From NCBI GenBank assembly GCA_046710535.1, contig JBKEHH010000002.1, positions 124,001-188,000 of the forward strand: a stretch of 64,000 bases of DNA, given 5' to 3'. The notes below the pieces were generated by a model. That model searched no databases and was not told where the DNA came from. It saw nothing but the letters and a program-made list of their open reading frames with translations. This DNA comes from CAWVSB01 sp046710535 (GTDB lineage: Bacteria; Pseudomonadota; Gammaproteobacteria; Pseudomonadales; CAWVSB01). Below, piece after piece: positions 15,766 through 24,748 of this stretch. Positions within the stretch are counted from its first letter, which is position 1; every line of letters starts with the position of its first letter. The position numbers and the translations under genes were made by a program.

Positions 15766-17456
15766 TATGGTGTTATTACGTTTAGGCGATTCATCGTACT
15801 AGTAATTAACTCATGGTCAGGGTAGTTGATTAGCGCCTGTCGCCATATGTGCAGAGCTTTCCGTTGTTGGCTTTGACTCCATAGCGCCTCGCCCAAATGG
15901 GCGGCAATTTCTGGATCTGGCTGACGCTTATAAGCTTCTACTAAATAGATTAATGCAGTTTTTACATTGCCTTGTTGATAGTACGTCCATCCTAATGAAT
16001 CTAAAATTGCGGGATCACCAGGCTTATTTTTTAACGCTTTTCTTATCAGCGTTAAAGCTTCATCGTAGCGGGTAGTATAGTTAGTTAAGCTGTAACCCAA
16101 TGCATTTAGCGTAGCTGCATGTTCAGGCCTATCTTCTAATATTACCCGCAGGTCTTCTTCAATTAGCTTGATATCGGCGCGCTTGTCGCTAACTAAAGAC
16201 CGGCTATACCGTAGAGTATTGTTTTCAGGGCTTTCAATAATAGCCTGGCTCAAAAGCTTATGCGCTAAAGTGTAATTTTTGTCTATCAGCAAGGTTTCAG
16301 TTTCTATTAGATATAAATCTATTTTTACACTGGGGTATAAGTTGCGCTGCTTAGCCATGTAAGTTTGTAATTTGGGTAAATTGTTTTGCCATAATTCATT
16401 AAGCCGGCTGATTGCAGGCAGATACTTATCACCTAGGCTAATCTGTTGGTAGTGGATGGCTGCTGCATCCATATCGCTACTTCTTTGCGCTAACAGCCCT
16501 AAATAATAGTGTGACTCATTGGTATGGGCATGCAGGCTAACTAATTGCTGGAAATTATCTTCCGCATCGTCCCATAGTTTTAATTGTTTGTTGATTAATG
16601 CCAAGGAATACAGTGTATCAATATTTCTTGGTTGCTCTTCATGCATTTTCATTAAGTAGATGCGGCCAGCAATAATATCTTCTTGTGCCAGTAACCTTGC
16701 GTATTGAACCCGTAGCGCAAAGTTATCAACGCCATCGTCAATAGACTGTTTGAGTCGCTCTCGCGCTTTATCAATTTCTCCGTCTTGCTGCAATATCTTG
16801 GCTTCAATACTGACCGCATGTACCGAGCTTGGATCAAGTTGTTGTGCTCTTATAATTGTCGCGATAGCAGTTTGTGAATCTACTCTTGTTTGTAAAATAC
16901 CGAGGGCCAGCAGAAACTGTATTTCATCAGGATAGTCCGCTGTAGCTGTCTCTATGGCAGGGATCAGTTTTGGTACTTGCTTGGGGTATGTTTCAGCTGC
17001 CTCGGCGGCGAGTAAAATAAAGTTTTGTTGATGCCCATTGCGATATAGCGCCAGCATCTGCGTTAAGGCTAGGTCTAATTTACCCTGCTGCGACAATGAA
17101 GAGGCATAAAGCTGTGTAGCGGTCTGATCGGTGGGTTTTTTTTGTAACCAGCGATAGGCAAGTTCTTCTGCCGCTGCATTTTCTTCGTTGAATAGCGCAA
17201 GCTTGGTGGCTCTTGATAGCAGTTCTGTGTCATCTAAAGTCAGGGCTTGCTGGCGATAGATAGCTGACGCCTGGGTAAAATGACCACGATGGCCTGAAAA
17301 CTCTGCTTCCAATAAAGCATATAAGCTGTCATCGCTAAACGGCTCTACTTGGATTGCCGGTGTTGGAGCCTCAGATTGAGTAATATTCTCTTTACTGGCA
17401 CAGCCAATAAGGCTCAAAACGATAAGTAGTGCGCTAGCTTGCTTAAATAGAGGCAT
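15765..17456 (-). CDS. TPR-repeat lipoprotein, PA4667-like
   Basis: The start at 17456 (MPLFKQASALLIVLSLIGCAS) gives a lipoprotein signal with lipobox LIGC and a product of about 563 residues. Longer in-frame starts up to 17516 would bury the signal. The body is a string of tetratricopeptide-like helices. The clearest are near the C-terminus (HAATLNALGYSLTNYTTRYDEA; PAILDSLGWTYYQQGNVKTA). Homologues sit beside lolB and hemA in Pseudomonas. The role is unknown; an outer-membrane protein-interaction scaffold is plausible. It overlaps lolB by a TAATG junction. Confidence 0.88.
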   Translation of the reverse strand: MPLFKQASALLIVLSLIGCASKENITQSEAPTPAIQVEPFSDDSLYALLEAEFSGHRGHFTQASAIYRQQALTLDDTELLSRATKLALFNEENAAAEELAYRWLQKKPTDQTATQLYASSLSQQGKLDLALTQMLALYRNGHQQNFILLAAEAAETYPKQVPKLIPAIETATADYPDEIQFLLALGILQTRVDSQTAIATIIRAQQLDPSSVHAVSIEAKILQQDGEIDKARERLKQSIDDGVDNFALRVQYARLLAQEDIIAGRIYLMKMHEEQPRNIDTLYSLALINKQLKLWDDAEDNFQQLVSLHAHTNESHYYLGLLAQRSSDMDAAAIHYQQISLGDKYLPAISRLNELWQNNLPKLQTYMAKQRNLYPSVKIDLYLIETETLLIDKNYTLAHKLLSQAIIESPENNTLRYSRSLVSDKRADIKLIEEDLRVILEDRPEHAATLNALGYSLTNYTTRYDEALTLIRKALKNKPGDPAILDSLGWTYYQQGNVKTALIYLVEAYKRQPDPEIAAHLGEALWSQSQQRKALHIWRQALINYPDHELITSTMNRLNVITP

Positions 17457-17679
17457 TGATGGTCCGCTGTTTGGGCTAAAATTTGTCAAGGTAGTCATTA
17501 TAGACCTAATTAGCACTAAAGGTGTTCATGCAAAACACTGTAAATAGTGTATTCATATCATGCACTTGGCATTAGGTATTGATAGAATGTCTGCCATTTA
17601 GGCGCAGTGCAACTGTGTGTGTTGAACTATAGATGTTGTTAGTAGGTATTTGTTCCATGCCCTTACAGGCTTTTTATTC

Positions 17680-18978
17680 ATGAGGTTGATAGTTGTTGGT
17701 ATGAACCATGACTCGGCGCCGTTGGTGGTGCGTGAGCGCGTTGCCTTGGCTGCCGATCAGATAGAGGAAGCGTTAGCTGATGCTCAAGAAAATGGGCAGA
17801 TGAGTGAGGTGATATTATTATCTACCTGTAATCGCACTGAAGTTTTTGCGATTATTGATGAAGACGCCAGTGAAAGTTGCGTACTTGAATGGCTAAGTAG
17901 TTTTCATAGTATCGAGAAAAACGAACTTACAGAATACTGTTATTGTTTAACCGAACTAGATGCGGTTGGTCACATTATCAACGTCTCCGCTGGCCTGAAT
18001 TCAATGGTTTTGGGTGAACCGCAAATATTTGGTCAGATAAAGTCTGCTTACAGTGTAGCGCTTGAGTTTGGTACTGTCGGTAGTGAGCTTAGCCGGCTAT
18101 TCCAATATTGTTTTTCAGCGGCTAAAAAAGTAAGAACCGATACTGCTATTGGTGAAAACCCTGTGTCGGTGGCCTATGCCGCGGTGGACTTATCTAAGCA
18201 CATTTTTAGTGATTTAAAAGGTACTAGCGCTTTGCTAATAGGTGCTGGGGAAACAATAGAATTAGTCGCCAGTCATTTGTCACAAAATGGCGTTGGTAAA
18301 ATTGTTGTTGCGAACCGAACTTTGGGCAGAGCCAAACAATTGGCAGATCGATTTTCGGCTGAAGCAGTGTTGTTGGCTGAAATACCTGAGCAGCTAGATC
18401 ATGCTGATATTGTTATTTCTTCTACCGGTAGTCAGTTGCCTATTCTTGGTAAAGGTGCGGTAGAGTCGGCATTAAAACGGCGGAGGCATAAACCAATTTT
18501 TATGGTGGATATTGCCGTGCCGCGAGATATAGAGCGTGAAGTCGGTGATTTGGCTGATGTGTATTTATACTCGATTGATGATTTGCGTGGCATCGTAGAA
18601 GAGAACAAGCAAAGCCGTGCCAGTGAAGCAAGCAAGGCGGAAGAGATTGTCGCGGCGGCGGTGGCAGAATACGCTAAGCGACAAAAAAGTATGTCGGCCG
18701 TATCTACTGTTAGGGCGTTTCGCCAGCAAGGCGAGAGTATGCGTGATATTGAATTGGACAAGGCGCTAAAAATGATAGCGAAAGGCGATGATGCAGAGCA
18801 GGTATTACAACAGTTTGCTAAAACGCTAACCAATAAGTTATTGCATGGGCCTAGTATTAAAATGAAGCAAGCTAGTGCTGATGGGCGCGAAGAATTTATT
18901 AAGCTAAGCCAAGAATTATATGATTTAACTGAGTTTGGCGATGGCGAGTTAGAACAAAACAATAGTGAGACGAAATGA
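17680..18978 (+). CDS. hemA: Glutamyl-tRNA reductase
   Basis: The ATG at 17680 gives MRLIVVGMNHDSAPL, the normal N-terminus, and 432 residues. An in-frame TTG at 17650 is less likely. It catalyses the first committed step of tetrapyrrole synthesis, reducing glutamyl-tRNA to glutamate-1-semialdehyde. Cys50 in STCNRTEVF is the catalytic thiol. GENPVSVAYAAVDL, the NADPH motif (LLIGAGETIEL) and the C-terminal dimerisation helix are in place. Its TGA overlaps the prfA ATG (ATGA), so the two genes are coupled. Confidence 0.97.
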   Translation: MRLIVVGMNHDSAPLVVRERVALAADQIEEALADAQENGQMSEVILLSTCNRTEVFAIIDEDASESCVLEWLSSFHSIEKNELTEYCYCLTELDAVGHIINVSAGLNSMVLGEPQIFGQIKSAYSVALEFGTVGSELSRLFQYCFSAAKKVRTDTAIGENPVSVAYAAVDLSKHIFSDLKGTSALLIGAGETIELVASHLSQNGVGKIVVANRTLGRAKQLADRFSAEAVLLAEIPEQLDHADIVISSTGSQLPILGKGAVESALKRRRHKPIFMVDIAVPRDIEREVGDLADVYLYSIDDLRGIVEENKQSRASEASKAEEIVAAAVAEYAKRQKSMSAVSTVRAFRQQGESMRDIELDKALKMIAKGDDAEQVLQQFAKTLTNKLLHGPSIKMKQASADGREEFIKLSQELYDLTEFGDGELEQNNSETK

Positions 18979-20057
18979 AATCATCAATAGTAGCCAAATT
19001 AGAAGGCCTATCTGAGCGGTACGAAGAAATCGGTGCATTGCTGAGTGATCCGGAAGTGATTTCTGATCAGAATAAATTTCGTGCCTTGTCGATGGAGTAT
19101 TCTGAGATTGAGCCAGTGGTTCAGTGTTTTGAGCGGTATGTATCGGCTCAATCAGACATTGAAGAGGCCGCCAGCTTACTAAAAGACGGTGACGCAGATA
19201 TGCGTGAAATGGCCGAAGAAGAGATTAAAGAAGCCAAAGAAACTAGCGAAACTCTTGAGCAAGAATTGCAATTACTGTTGTTGCCAAAAGACGAGTTGGA
19301 CGGTGCAAATGTGTTCTTAGAAATACGTGCAGGTACCGGCGGTGATGAAGCGGCAATTTTTTCTGGTGATTTATTTAGAATGTATAGCCGCTATGCGGAT
19401 TTTCAAAAATGGCAGGTGGAGGTCATTAGTGAGCGCAGAGGAGAGCATGGGGGCTATAAAGAAATAATCGTGCGCCTAGCAGGCAAAGATGTCTATTCAC
19501 GGCTGAAATTTGAGTCCGGCGCGCATCGGGTACAGCGAGTGCCTGAAACAGAGTCTCAAGGGCGTGTCCATACGTCTGCGTGTACTGTGGCGGTGTTACC
19601 TGAAGTAGAGGGTATTGGTGCGATCGAAATCAATAAAGCCGATTTGCGAGTTGATACATTTAGAGCATCTGGTGCCGGAGGTCAGCACGTAAATAAAACT
19701 GACTCGGCTATTCGCTTAACCCATATCCCAACGGGTACTGTGGTTGAATGCCAAGATGAGCGCTCGCAACACAAAAACAAAGCACGGGCGATGTCTTTAT
19801 TGCAAGCTAGGTTGTTGTCTAGTGCGCAAGAAGCTCAAGACAAAGAACAATCCGATGAACGTCGTTCTTTAGTGGGTAGTGGCGATCGCTCAGAACGTAT
19901 TCGTACTTATAATTATCCTCAGGGTCGCGTTACTGATCATCGTATCAATTTGACCTTATACAAACTTGATGAAGTTACTCAAGGCTCATTGGATGAAATT
20001 ATTCAGCCCTTAATCAATGAGCATCAAGCTGATTTACTGGCTGCCCTAGGCGAGTAA
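18975..20057 (+). CDS. prfA: Peptide chain release factor 1
   Basis: The 360-residue factor terminates translation at UAA and UAG. The GGQ loop GAGGQHVNKTDS has Gly235-Gly236-Gln237. The stop-recognition region and the C-terminal RTYNYPQGRVTDHRINLT are intact, and the length equals E. coli RF1. The next gene encodes the methyltransferase that modifies the GGQ glutamine. Confidence 0.98.
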   Translation: MKSSIVAKLEGLSERYEEIGALLSDPEVISDQNKFRALSMEYSEIEPVVQCFERYVSAQSDIEEAASLLKDGDADMREMAEEEIKEAKETSETLEQELQLLLLPKDELDGANVFLEIRAGTGGDEAAIFSGDLFRMYSRYADFQKWQVEVISERRGEHGGYKEIIVRLAGKDVYSRLKFESGAHRVQRVPETESQGRVHTSACTVAVLPEVEGIGAIEINKADLRVDTFRASGAGGQHVNKTDSAIRLTHIPTGTVVECQDERSQHKNKARAMSLLQARLLSSAQEAQDKEQSDERRSLVGSGDRSERIRTYNYPQGRVTDHRINLTLYKLDEVTQGSLDEIIQPLINEHQADLLAALGE

Positions 20058-20058
20058 A

Positions 20059-20892
20059 ATGATCACTATTGCGCAGTGTCTTAAGCGTAGTGAAGAGTTG
20101 CTTGGCGTAAGTGATAGCGCACAGCTCGATATACAATTGTTGTTAGCTTATTGCATAGAACAATCTCGAACCTTCCTGATTACTTGGCCTGAGCGTGAGT
20201 TAACAGAAGAGCAATTAGCAGCTTTTGGCAACTTAGTTGAGCGGCGTAAGCAGGGTGAACCGATTGCTTATTTAATTAAGCAGCAGGGTTTCTGGTCGCT
20301 TGATTTACGTGTTTTACCGACCACGCTAATACCTAGGCCGGAGACTGAATTGTTAGTGGAGCAAGCGCTGGTATTTTTGTCAGCTAAACTGCACAGCAAA
20401 ATAGTAGATCTGGGAACAGGTTCTGGTGCCATAGCTTTGGCGATTGCCAAAGAGTTGCCTGCGAGTGAAGTGCTGGGTGTGGATATTGATCAAGCCTCGG
20501 TCGGGTTAGCTAAAAACAATGCGGCTAGAAATAACGTTGGCAATGTAAGCTTTGTACTAAGCAGTTGGTATGCTGAGGTATTTGGATTGTTTGATCTGAT
20601 TGTCAGTAACCCACCTTATATAGCAGTTGACGACCCACATCTGACTCAAGGTGATGTTCGTTTTGAGCCAGAAAGAGCCTTGATTGGCGGGATTGATGGG
20701 CTAGAGGATTTGCGAATAATTATTCATGAAGCGCCTAATTATCTGCACACTGGGGGTGCGTTGATGGTTGAGCATGGCTATGATCAGAAATATGCAGTTA
20801 GTCAGTTGTTTAAACAAAGCGAGTTTGTTGATATTTGCTGCTACCAAGACTTAGCGGGTCAAGACCGGATAACAGTCGGCGTAAAAGCCTGA
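20059..20892 (+). CDS. prmC: Release-factor glutamine N5-methyltransferase
   Basis: A SAM-dependent methyltransferase of 277 residues that methylates the GGQ glutamine of RF1 and RF2. The SAM-binding motif VDLGTGSGAIALAIA and the active-site NPPY (in LIVSNPPYIAVDD) are visible, as is the N-terminal helical bundle. It begins one base after the prfA stop, the classic hemA-prfA-prmC unit. Confidence 0.97.
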   Translation: MITIAQCLKRSEELLGVSDSAQLDIQLLLAYCIEQSRTFLITWPERELTEEQLAAFGNLVERRKQGEPIAYLIKQQGFWSLDLRVLPTTLIPRPETELLVEQALVFLSAKLHSKIVDLGTGSGAIALAIAKELPASEVLGVDIDQASVGLAKNNAARNNVGNVSFVLSSWYAEVFGLFDLIVSNPPYIAVDDPHLTQGDVRFEPERALIGGIDGLEDLRIIIHEAPNYLHTGGALMVEHGYDQKYAVSQLFKQSEFVDICCYQDLAGQDRITVGVKA

Positions 20893-20902
20893 GGTAATGA
20901 TT

Positions 20903-21661
20903 ATGGAGCTGTCAGATCAAGAGTTACTGCGCTATAGCCGTCATATTATGCTCGGCGATATAGATATTGTCGGTCAGCAGCGATTAAAAGAATCGAAAGT
21001 ATTATTAATCGGCCTTGGTGGGTTAGGCAGTCCAGTTGCGTTGTATCTAGCAGCATCTGGTATCGGTAGCTTGGTTTTGGTTGATGATGACGAAGTCGAT
21101 TTAAGCAACCTACAGCGGCAAATTATACATACTACTGATGATATCGGTGTGGCTAAGGTGGGCTCTGCTAAGGCTAGCGTTGCTGCGCTGAACTCTCATG
21201 TTGAGATAGAGTGCATTCCCCGTCGCTTAGCTGCGAATGAGTTAGCGGCGCAGATTTCACAGGCTGATCTGGTGATAGATGCGACTGATAATCTTGAGTC
21301 ACGCCTTACGGTTAACCGTGCTTGTGTCGCTGCCAAAAAGCCACTGATAAGTGGCGCTGCTATTGCTTGGGAAGGACAGGTTTCGGTATTTGATTCGCGG
21401 TTTGACATGGCACCATGTTATCAATGCATTTATACCTCATCAACGGCGCAAAATTTAAGCTGCGCCGAAAGCGGTGTTGTCTCGCCACTACTAGGAATTA
21501 TCGGCAGTGCCATGGCTTTAGAGGCGCTTAAGGTAATAGTTGGGGTGGGTGATACTTTGGCCGGCAGGTTAATGATGTTTGACGCTAAAGCGCATCAATG
21601 GCAGCAGTTGGTAGTTGCTAGAAACAATAATTGTTCTATATGTAATGCGGACACAAAATAA
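20903..21661 (+). CDS. moeB: HesA/MoeB/ThiF family sulfur-carrier adenylyltransferase
   Basis: This 252-residue E1-like enzyme adenylates the C-terminus of a small sulfur carrier (MoaD or ThiS). Start 20903 has a GAGG eight bases upstream; the ATG at 20897 is too close to it. The N-terminal LLRYSRHIMLGDIDIVGQQRL, nucleotide motif GLGGLGSPVALYLAASG, DLSNLQRQ and the zinc pairs CYQC and CSIC are present. There is no rhodanese domain. MoeB is preferred to ThiF from its place behind prmC in related genomes. In Pseudomonas murI follows; here it does not. Confidence 0.88.
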   Translation: MELSDQELLRYSRHIMLGDIDIVGQQRLKESKVLLIGLGGLGSPVALYLAASGIGSLVLVDDDEVDLSNLQRQIIHTTDDIGVAKVGSAKASVAALNSHVEIECIPRRLAANELAAQISQADLVIDATDNLESRLTVNRACVAAKKPLISGAAIAWEGQVSVFDSRFDMAPCYQCIYTSSTAQNLSCAESGVVSPLLGIIGSAMALEALKVIVGVGDTLAGRLMMFDAKAHQWQQLVVARNNNCSICNADTK

Positions 21662-21687
21662 AAAGGCCCGCAAAGGCGGTTCTTTTT
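21660..21687. terminator. Bidirectional terminator between moeB and the DoxX gene
   Basis: CCGC/GCGG with flanking G-C/G-T and A-T pairs forms a stem around AAAG. A-run on one side and T-run on the other allow termination of either convergent gene. One internal C-T mismatch weakens the stem. Confidence 0.6.
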
Positions 21688-21693
21688 AACTGT

Positions 21694-22323
21694 TTATGGC
21701 AGATTTCTAAATGACTTATCTAGCCAGTAGTCAACGCTAAAATATCTGCCCCCGCCGCAAAAAAATAGAGCGAATAGCATAATGAAGTAGGTTACAGCAA
21801 ACTCTATGCCGTTATTTAGAATAGCTATAGGACCTTTTTCTGTGACCCAGTTGTACTTCGTATTGTTTTCTAAAACGGAGTTTATGATATCTAGTCGTTC
21901 GGCGATTTCTATATTGCTAGAACTAGCTATCGCATACCATCCGTTATCCCAGTGCGCGGATAGAGCTGCAACAAGCATTGTTATCATTAAGGGGATCGCC
22001 ACCCAGCGAACAGCAAAACCACATAGTAATAATACAGCGCCAATAACCTCTGTATACGTCGCTAGGTATGCCATAAGTTCAGGAGCAGGAAGGTTTAGTC
22101 CATCTCGAAACCAGTCTGCAACCCCGTCTATGTTGTTGAGCTTTTGATTGCCCGCCATCCAAAAGATGGGGGCTAGATACAAACGTAGAGCTAAGGAAGG
22201 TAGACCATCTAGATGGCGTAAGCTATTGAATATTTTGTGATGTGCTTGGTAGTAAAAAGCCGCTAATGCTTGCATGTATCTAACCTGAGTATTTTTATCT
22301 GTGGGTACTGTGACCAAGTGCAT
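21694..22323 (-). CDS. DoxX family membrane protein, HvfX-like
   Basis: The 209-residue protein has four hydrophobic segments typical of DoxX. The long soluble insert between the third and fourth segments (AHWDNGWYAIA, then AERLDIINSVLENN and YNWVTEKGPIAILNNGIEFA) and the end GGGRYFSVDYW match the HvfX subgroup. HvfX is associated with copper-binding RiPP (oxazolin) loci together with precursor HvfA and maturation proteins HvfB and HvfC. None of these is adjacent: moeB converges on one side and rhlB diverges on the other. The function here is therefore open. The family call is from memory of the pattern. Confidence 0.75.
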   Translation of the reverse strand: MHLVTVPTDKNTQVRYMQALAAFYYQAHHKIFNSLRHLDGLPSLALRLYLAPIFWMAGNQKLNNIDGVADWFRDGLNLPAPELMAYLATYTEVIGAVLLLCGFAVRWVAIPLMITMLVAALSAHWDNGWYAIASSSNIEIAERLDIINSVLENNTKYNWVTEKGPIAILNNGIEFAVTYFIMLFALFFCGGGRYFSVDYWLDKSFRNLP

Positions 22324-22458
22324 AATAAAAAGTTGCAGATTAAATTCGCCAATGGCTAATTAATGAGCAAGTGTTGGGTGAAAGTGTTAGAATTCCTCGC
22401 ACAAAAAATGGTGTTTATCCGGCGGTGTTTAACTGGCCGTCAATACAGTGAGTAATAC

Positions 22459-23709
22459 GTGGTAAAAAATCAGTCTAGCACTAATGAAGTGAAAAGTTCA
22501 TCGACTAACAAAGAGTGGGATCTTTCTCAGTATCAAGTTGCCGAGGTCGCGGGTAAAACCCGATTCCACGATTTTGACTTGCCTGTGCCGCTAATGCATG
22601 CGATTTCTGATTTAGGTTATGAATATTGCTCGCCTATTCAAGCCGAGGTTTTACCACACACTCTAGATGGGTATGATGCCATTGGTAAGGCGCAAACGGG
22701 TACTGGTAAAACAGCAGCCTTTTTAATCACCATTATTAACGATCTGCTCAATAACCCTCTTGACGGTGAGCGTTTTGCCGGTGAGCCGCGCGCATTAATT
22801 ATAGCCCCTACTCGAGAGTTAGTAGTTCAAATTGGTGAAGACGCAAAGCAGCTCTGTAAGTATTTGGACCTTAATACCGAAGTGCTAATTGGCGGTACAG
22901 ACTTTAATAAGCAGCAAGAGCGCATAGAGCGCAGAGTTGTTGATATCGTAGTAGCAACGCCCGGTCGCTTGTTAGATTTTGAACGTCGTGGTTTTTTACA
23001 TTTAGACCTGGTCGAAGCTTTGGTGTTAGACGAAGCCGATCGAATGCTAGATATGGGTTTTATTCCTGACGTTAAACGCATTATTCGAGCCACTCCGCCT
23101 ACGACACATCGTCAAACATTGTTATTTAGCGCCACTTTTAATCAAGACGTGTTGGCCCTTTCTCATCAATGGACTACCGACCCGGTAATGATTGAAATAG
23201 AGCCTGAAAGTGTTGCCACTGATACTGTTATACAAAAAGTCTATATGGTTAGCGAAGGCGACAAACTTAAAGTGCTGAAAAATATTCTGGCGACAGATGA
23301 AGTAGAAAGCGCAATTGTATTTAGTAATCGTCGTGACTCCACTCGCCGTATTTTTGAACGTTTGCAGCGAACAGGGCTAAAGGTTGGGATGTTGTCTGGT
23401 GAGGTACCGCAACAAAAGCGTACCCGTACCTTAGAGGACTTTAAAGCAGGTAAAATTAACGTTTTGGTTGCAACCGATGTTGCCGGACGCGGTATTCACG
23501 TTGACGGTATTAGCCATGTGATTAATTACGATGTGCCGGATGATCCTGAAGATTACGTGCATAGAATTGGCCGCACCGGCCGTGCTGGCGCTAAAGGTAT
23601 ATCAATTACCTTTGCCGGTGAAGGCGACGCCTTCGCAATACCAGACTTAGAAAAAATGTTGGGTCGAAAACTACCTTATCAACACCCGCCAGAAGAACTA
23701 CTCAATTAA
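22459..23709 (+). CDS. rhlB: DEAD-box ATP-dependent RNA helicase RhlB
   Basis: A GTG-started 416-residue helicase with all DEAD-box motifs: Q motif (FHDFDLPVPLMHAISDLGYEY), AQTGTGKT, PTRELVVQ, TPGRLLD, DEAD (LDEADRMLDMGF), SAT, and the C-terminal HRIGRTGRAG. RhlB-type features include the short Ser/Thr/Lys N-terminal tail. RhlB unwinds RNA for the RNase E degradosome. It is convergent with cysZ, and the two coding regions overlap by 12 bases at their 3' ends. Confidence 0.92.
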   Translation: MVKNQSSTNEVKSSSTNKEWDLSQYQVAEVAGKTRFHDFDLPVPLMHAISDLGYEYCSPIQAEVLPHTLDGYDAIGKAQTGTGKTAAFLITIINDLLNNPLDGERFAGEPRALIIAPTRELVVQIGEDAKQLCKYLDLNTEVLIGGTDFNKQQERIERRVVDIVVATPGRLLDFERRGFLHLDLVEALVLDEADRMLDMGFIPDVKRIIRATPPTTHRQTLLFSATFNQDVLALSHQWTTDPVMIEIEPESVATDTVIQKVYMVSEGDKLKVLKNILATDEVESAIVFSNRRDSTRRIFERLQRTGLKVGMLSGEVPQQKRTRTLEDFKAGKINVLVATDVAGRGIHVDGISHVINYDVPDDPEDYVHRIGRTGRAGAKGISITFAGEGDAFAIPDLEKMLGRKLPYQHPPEELLN

Positions 23710-24456
23710 GTTCTCTGCGTGGTTATTACGCTGATACTGTTTTACCCACAGTGATGTGGCGCCACAAACCGCTATTGGCATAATGACCAAATTAGCCAGC
23801 GGAATTACCGTAATTAACATAATGGTTCCGCCAAAGCCTAAACTGCATAATCTGTTTTCTTTCGATGTATTTTTCACATTATTAAAACTCAGCTGATGAT
23901 TATCCATTGGGTAATCTAAGTACTGAATATTCATCATCCAGGCATTTAATGCGAGCCAAATCATGGGCGCGAATAGGTTGATGCCCGGAATAAAAGTAAT
24001 AATTAACGCACCTAATAATAATGGTAGGTAATACAAAATCTTGCTCACTTCCCGCCCTATACTTCTGGGGATCAGTAATGCCAATGTTTTGAAGTCATTG
24101 GGTGAATCAACGGGTTTGCCGGTAAGTTGCTCTTCTACTTTTTCTGCCAGCAAACCATTAAAAGGCGAGGCGATAAAGTTAGCGATAACGCTAAAGCCGT
24201 ACATCACAAAAACCAGTGCAATTAAGAAAAAAAGCGGAAATAATACCCAAGTAAGCCATGATAACCAACTTGGTATATAGCCAAGTAAGTAATTATTTAG
24301 CTCGCTAACCTCACTATAACCCCAGTAAATCAAGCCGCCAAATAACACAAAATTAATTGTTAATGGAATAATAACAAAAGGTCTTACCTCGGGGGTTTTG
24401 GCAATAGTAAAACCTTCTACTAGTGCTTGAATACCGGTGTTCAATGTTGGTTTCAT
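23698..24456 (-). CDS. cysZ: Sulfate transporter CysZ
   Basis: The 252-residue inner-membrane protein matches CysZ (EI24 family), which imports sulfate for assimilation. Visible signatures are GIQALVEGFTIAKTPEVRPFVIIPLTINF at the N-terminus, FIASPFNGLLAEKVEEQLTGK, and the hydrophobic hairpins. It begins in a TAATG overlap with the small Cys-rich gene upstream, so the pair is co-translated. Its 3' end overlaps rhlB by 12 bases. Confidence 0.93.
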   Translation of the reverse strand: MKPTLNTGIQALVEGFTIAKTPEVRPFVIIPLTINFVLFGGLIYWGYSEVSELNNYLLGYIPSWLSWLTWVLFPLFFLIALVFVMYGFSVIANFIASPFNGLLAEKVEEQLTGKPVDSPNDFKTLALLIPRSIGREVSKILYYLPLLLGALIITFIPGINLFAPMIWLALNAWMMNIQYLDYPMDNHQLSFNNVKNTSKENRLCSLGFGGTIMLITVIPLANLVIMPIAVCGATSLWVKQYQRNNHAENLIE

Positions 24457-24656
24457 TACAGCTCTTTTATCTTAGGTTGAAATTTTACGGCACAGTTTTT
24501 ACAAATACATGCGGTGTTATCAATATCAGTACTATTGAGATTATCGCTTTTGCTTAGTTCAACATTATGACACCAGCAACTTTCGATAGGTTTATTCATT
24601 GCCACAACGCATTGGTTGGGTTGTGAGCACAGTGGGCAGTTAATCGGGGTTGTCAT
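24456..24656 (-). CDS. Small cysteine-rich (CWC-type) protein
   Basis: With the ATG at 24656 the product is 66 residues (MTTPINCPLCSQPNQC). Paired cysteines CPLC, CWC and CICKNC suggest a zinc-binding fold of the cysteine-rich CWC family, whose function is unknown. In-frame starts at 24671 and 24692 would add 5 or 12 residues, and no start has a clear ribosome-binding site. It is coupled to cysZ by a TAATG junction. Confidence 0.7.
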   Translation of the reverse strand: MTTPINCPLCSQPNQCVVAMNKPIESCWCHNVELSKSDNLNSTDIDNTACICKNCAVKFQPKIKEL

Positions 24657-24705
24657 GGTTAGATTTTGCATTAGTTCACAGTCAATGTGCAAATAATTAC
24701 AGGTA

Positions 24706-24730
24706 TAAAAAAGGCCAGCGAATGCTGGCC
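24706..24730 (-). terminator. Rho-independent terminator near the TonB-receptor gene boundary
   Basis: GGCCAGC/GCTGGCC is a perfect 7-bp stem around a short loop. On the minus strand it is followed by a T-run at 24706-24712. It lies downstream of the receptor stop (24749). Confidence 0.8.
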
Positions 24731-24748
24731 TTTCGATTCTACGATATT

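Noticed and set aside
18432..18962. Open minus-strand frame of 176 codons
   Set aside because: It is antisense to the 3' half of hemA and has a Ser/Cys-rich composition typical of shadows.
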